Shown: piece by piece, positions 17,479 through 18,899 of the stretch
Layout of the letters: every line of letters begins with the position of its first letter
How positions within the stretch are numbered: position 1 is the first letter of the stretch
Source: Proteobacteria bacterium UBA4656
Lineage (GTDB): Bacteria > Pseudomonadota > Gammaproteobacteria > Xanthomonadales > Ahniellaceae
Length of the DNA stretch: 18,899 bases
Reading direction: 5' to 3'
Assembly (NCBI GenBank): GCA_002405525.1
Contig: DHLY01000175.1
Span: 7,251 to 26,149, forward strand
Notes under the pieces: generated by a model
Database searches by the model: none
What the model was told of the DNA's origin: nothing
What the model saw: only the letters and a program-made list of their open reading frames with translations
Made by a program: the position numbers and the translations under genes

Positions 17479-18426
17479 ATGAACCAGCTCGACCAGCTCA
17501 AGGCCTTCACCACCGTGGTGGCCGACACCGGCAACTTCCTCGACATGGCGCGCTTCGCGCCGCGCGATGCGACGACCAATCCCTCGCTGATCCTCAAGGC
17601 CGTGCAGCATCCGGCCTATGCGCCGCTGCTGGCGGAGACCGTCGCCGCGCATCGCGGCGCGCCGCTGGATGCGATCGTCGACCAGGTGCTGGTGCGCTTC
17701 GGGCTGGAGATCCTCAAGATCGTGCCGGGTCGCGTGAGCACCGAGGTCGACGCGCGACTGTCGTTCGACACGCGCGCCACCATCGAGCGCGCGCGGCGGA
17801 TCGTCGACCTCTACGCGAAGGCGGGCATCGGCACCGATCGCGTGCTGATCAAGGTCGCCTCGACCTGGGAAGGCATCCAGGCCGCGGCGCAACTCGAGCG
17901 CGAGGGCATCCACTGCAACCTGACCCTGCTGTTCGCCTTCTGCCAGGCCGTGGCCTGCGGCGAAGCGAAGGTGACGCTCATCTCGCCCTTCGTGGGCCGC
18001 ATTTATGATTGGCACAAGAAAGCCGCCGGCGCCGGCTGGGACGAGGTCGCGAACGCGGGCGCCCACGATCCCGGCGTGCGATCGGTGGCGCGCATCTGGT
18101 CGCACTACAAGCGCCACGGCATCGCCACCGAGGTGATGGGCGCGAGTTTCCGCAACGTGGGCCAGATCACCGCACTCGCCGGTTGCGACCTGCTCACCAT
18201 CAGCCCCGACCTGCTGGCGCAGTTGCAGGCCAGCGAGGCGCCGCTGGCGCGTGCGCTCGACGTCGAGGCCGCACGCACGGCGGACCTGCCGGCCGTGTCC
18301 TACCGCGAGGCGGAATTCCGCTACGCGCTCAACACCGATCCGATGGCGACCGAGAAGCTGGCCGAAGGGATCCGTCTGTTCGCCGCCGATGCCGGGAAGC
18401 TCGACCAGATGATCGGCGCGCGCTGA
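17479..18426 (+). CDS. tal: Transaldolase (pentose phosphate pathway)
   Basis: A 315-residue class I aldolase-type enzyme of the TalB length class. It moves a dihydroxyacetone unit between sugar phosphates (sedoheptulose-7-P plus glyceraldehyde-3-P to erythrose-4-P plus fructose-6-P) in the cytosol. Conserved features are 'VVADTGNF' with D16, 'DATTNPSL' (30-37), '[14 protein letters not shown]' with E89, the Schiff-base lysine K125 in '[13 protein letters not shown]', '[15 protein letters not shown]', '[10 protein letters not shown]' and '[10 protein letters not shown]'. It starts 31 bases after rodA on the same strand with only a weak ribosome site, so it may be the last gene of the mre-rodA transcript. 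That placement is unusual for a carbon-metabolism gene. A GC hairpin (18435-18453) follows. Confidence 0.96.
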   Translation: MNQLDQLKAFTTVVADTGNFLDMARFAPRDATTNPSLILKAVQHPAYAPLLAETVAAHRGAPLDAIVDQVLVRFGLEILKIVPGRVSTEVDARLSFDTRATIERARRIVDLYAKAGIGTDRVLIKVASTWEGIQAAAQLEREGIHCNLTLLFAFCQAVACGEAKVTLISPFVGRIYDWHKKAAGAGWDEVANAGAHDPGVRSVARIWSHYKRHGIATEVMGASFRNVGQITALAGCDLLTISPDLLAQLQASEAPLARALDVEAARTADLPAVSYREAEFRYALNTDPMATEKLAEGIRLFAADAGKLDQMIGAR

Positions 18427-18666
18427 GGCGCCCCGCGCGCCGGTTTCGCGCGCGAGATCGGCGTCGATCAGCGCTTGGGTCGCATCGATCGCGTGGTCAT
18501 GGCGGCCGACTGCCCGCAGGCCGACCAGTACGCGCATCACCCACGAGGGCGCCTCGAACACCGGCAGCCGGGTTGCCGTCAACTGCTCCACCAGCCAGGC
18601 GCCGACGTGGTCGAGACCCGCCCTGCGGATGACGTTGCGGCGCTGGCGTTCGGAGCGCAGGCTCAT
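18427..18666 (-). CDS. Possible minus-strand coding region lacking a stop before tal
   Basis: From ATG 18666 (MSLRSERQRRNVIRRAG...) 80 codons run to the end of tal. Hand-counted G+C by codon position is 62/80, 41/80 and 70/80, the classic high-GC coding pattern, and it is better on this strand than on the opposite one. The product would be amphipathic and helical ('HVGAWLVEQLTATRLPVFEA', 'DATQALIDADLARE'); I recognise no family. GGTGA precedes the ATG, and the frame is also open upstream to a GTG at 18762. There is no stop codon: the frame continues through the whole antisense of tal, where it looks like an ordinary shadow. It could be a truncated or frameshifted gene remnant that converges on tal. 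Confidence 0.35.
18435..18453 (+). terminator. GC hairpin downstream of tal
   Basis: GCGCGC (18435-18440) and GCGCGC (18448-18453) pair across CGGTTTC, 8 bases after the tal stop. It has no U-tract, so it would be a weak intrinsic terminator at best. Confidence 0.25.
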
Positions 18667-18859
18667 CCGGTCACCGCCAGTGGTCGGCCGCTCGACCCGC
18701 TGCTCGCCTTCGCGTCCCGCTGCCGCATCGGCATCGCCGACCACGGGACCCCGGTCCCGCACCCGCGCGAACGCCAGCCGGTCCGCTCGCCGTGGAGGTC
18801 GTCGCGGCGCCGGGCGCGGTCGGCTGCCGGCGGGTGGCCCTTGAAGCCGGGCCGCTTCC

Positions 18860-18899
18860 TCAGGCGCGATCCAGCCGGATCTCGAAGCGGCCGGTCGGC
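18860..18899 (-). CDS. C-terminal end of an unidentified minus-strand gene, cut by the window edge
   Basis: On the minus strand the frame entering from the window edge reads PTGRFEIRLDRA and stops with TGA at 18862-18860. The third positions are mostly G/C and the peptide looks like a natural beta-strand terminus. Only 12 codons are visible, so neither the product nor the reality of the gene can be settled. If real, the gene lies just upstream of the stop-less frame described at 18427-18666. Confidence 0.35.
   Translation of the reverse strand, partial: PTGRFEIRLDRA

Noticed and set aside
17380..18762. A 460-codon minus-strand gene opposite tal
   Set aside because: The portion opposite tal (17479-18426) translates to Arg/Gly/His-rich sequence typical of antisense shadows. 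Only 18427-18666 has a coding signature and is reported separately.

Overview
The window is a piece of chromosome from a very GC-rich gammaproteobacterium. The best guess is the order Xanthomonadales/Lysobacterales (Xanthomonadaceae or Rhodanobacteraceae type). This rests on the divergent pairing of gatCAB with mreBCD-mrdA-rodA, the strong C/G bias in third codon positions, and recurring TACGAT -10-like hexamers. The genus cannot be named from sequence alone. I see no tRNA, rRNA, CRISPR array, transposase, integrase or phage gene.

Left part (1-8200), a loose collection of single genes. First come the N-terminus of a minus-strand gene cut by the window edge and an AEC-family transporter (141-1049, +). 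Next is a cytosolic protein with two GAF domains and a GGDEF-like end that has lost its signature (1128-2726, -). It diverges from a gamma-glutamyltranspeptidase-family enzyme (2934-4631, +). An exported choice-of-anchor L domain protein of visibly lower GC follows (4866-5711, -), then about 550 bases without a convincing gene. The part ends with a secreted protein of unknown function (6258-7313, +) and an orphan ParA/MinD-like ATPase (7487-8200, +). A perfect A/T-flanked hairpin at 8293-8323 separates this ATPase from the convergent gat operon.

Core part (8438-18426), two divergent housekeeping operons. gatC-gatA-gatB (-) encodes the tRNA-dependent amidotransferase that turns Asp-tRNA(Asn) and/or Glu-tRNA(Gln) into the correctly charged tRNAs. 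Its three genes overlap by 4 bases at each junction. mreB-mreC-mreD-mrdA-rodA (+) encodes the elongasome, which builds the lateral wall of rod-shaped cells: the MreB filament, the MreC/MreD membrane linkers, the PBP2 transpeptidase and the RodA glycosyltransferase. mreC through rodA also overlap by 4 bases at each junction. A transaldolase gene follows rodA after only 31 bases. A promoter with a TTGTCG/TACGAT pair spaced by 18 bases fits the start of the mre operon.

Right edge (18427-18899). A minus-strand frame with a clear high-GC coding signature (18427-18666) runs into the 3' end of the transaldolase gene without a stop codon, and the last dozen codons of another minus-strand gene touch the window edge. 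Most of the window is ordinary conserved chromosome, and I did not find a convincing new multi-gene system. The best second looks are the GAF-GAF-degenerate GGDEF protein, the atypical choice-of-anchor L gene, the unclassified secreted protein beside the orphan ParA, and the stop-less coding frame behind tal.
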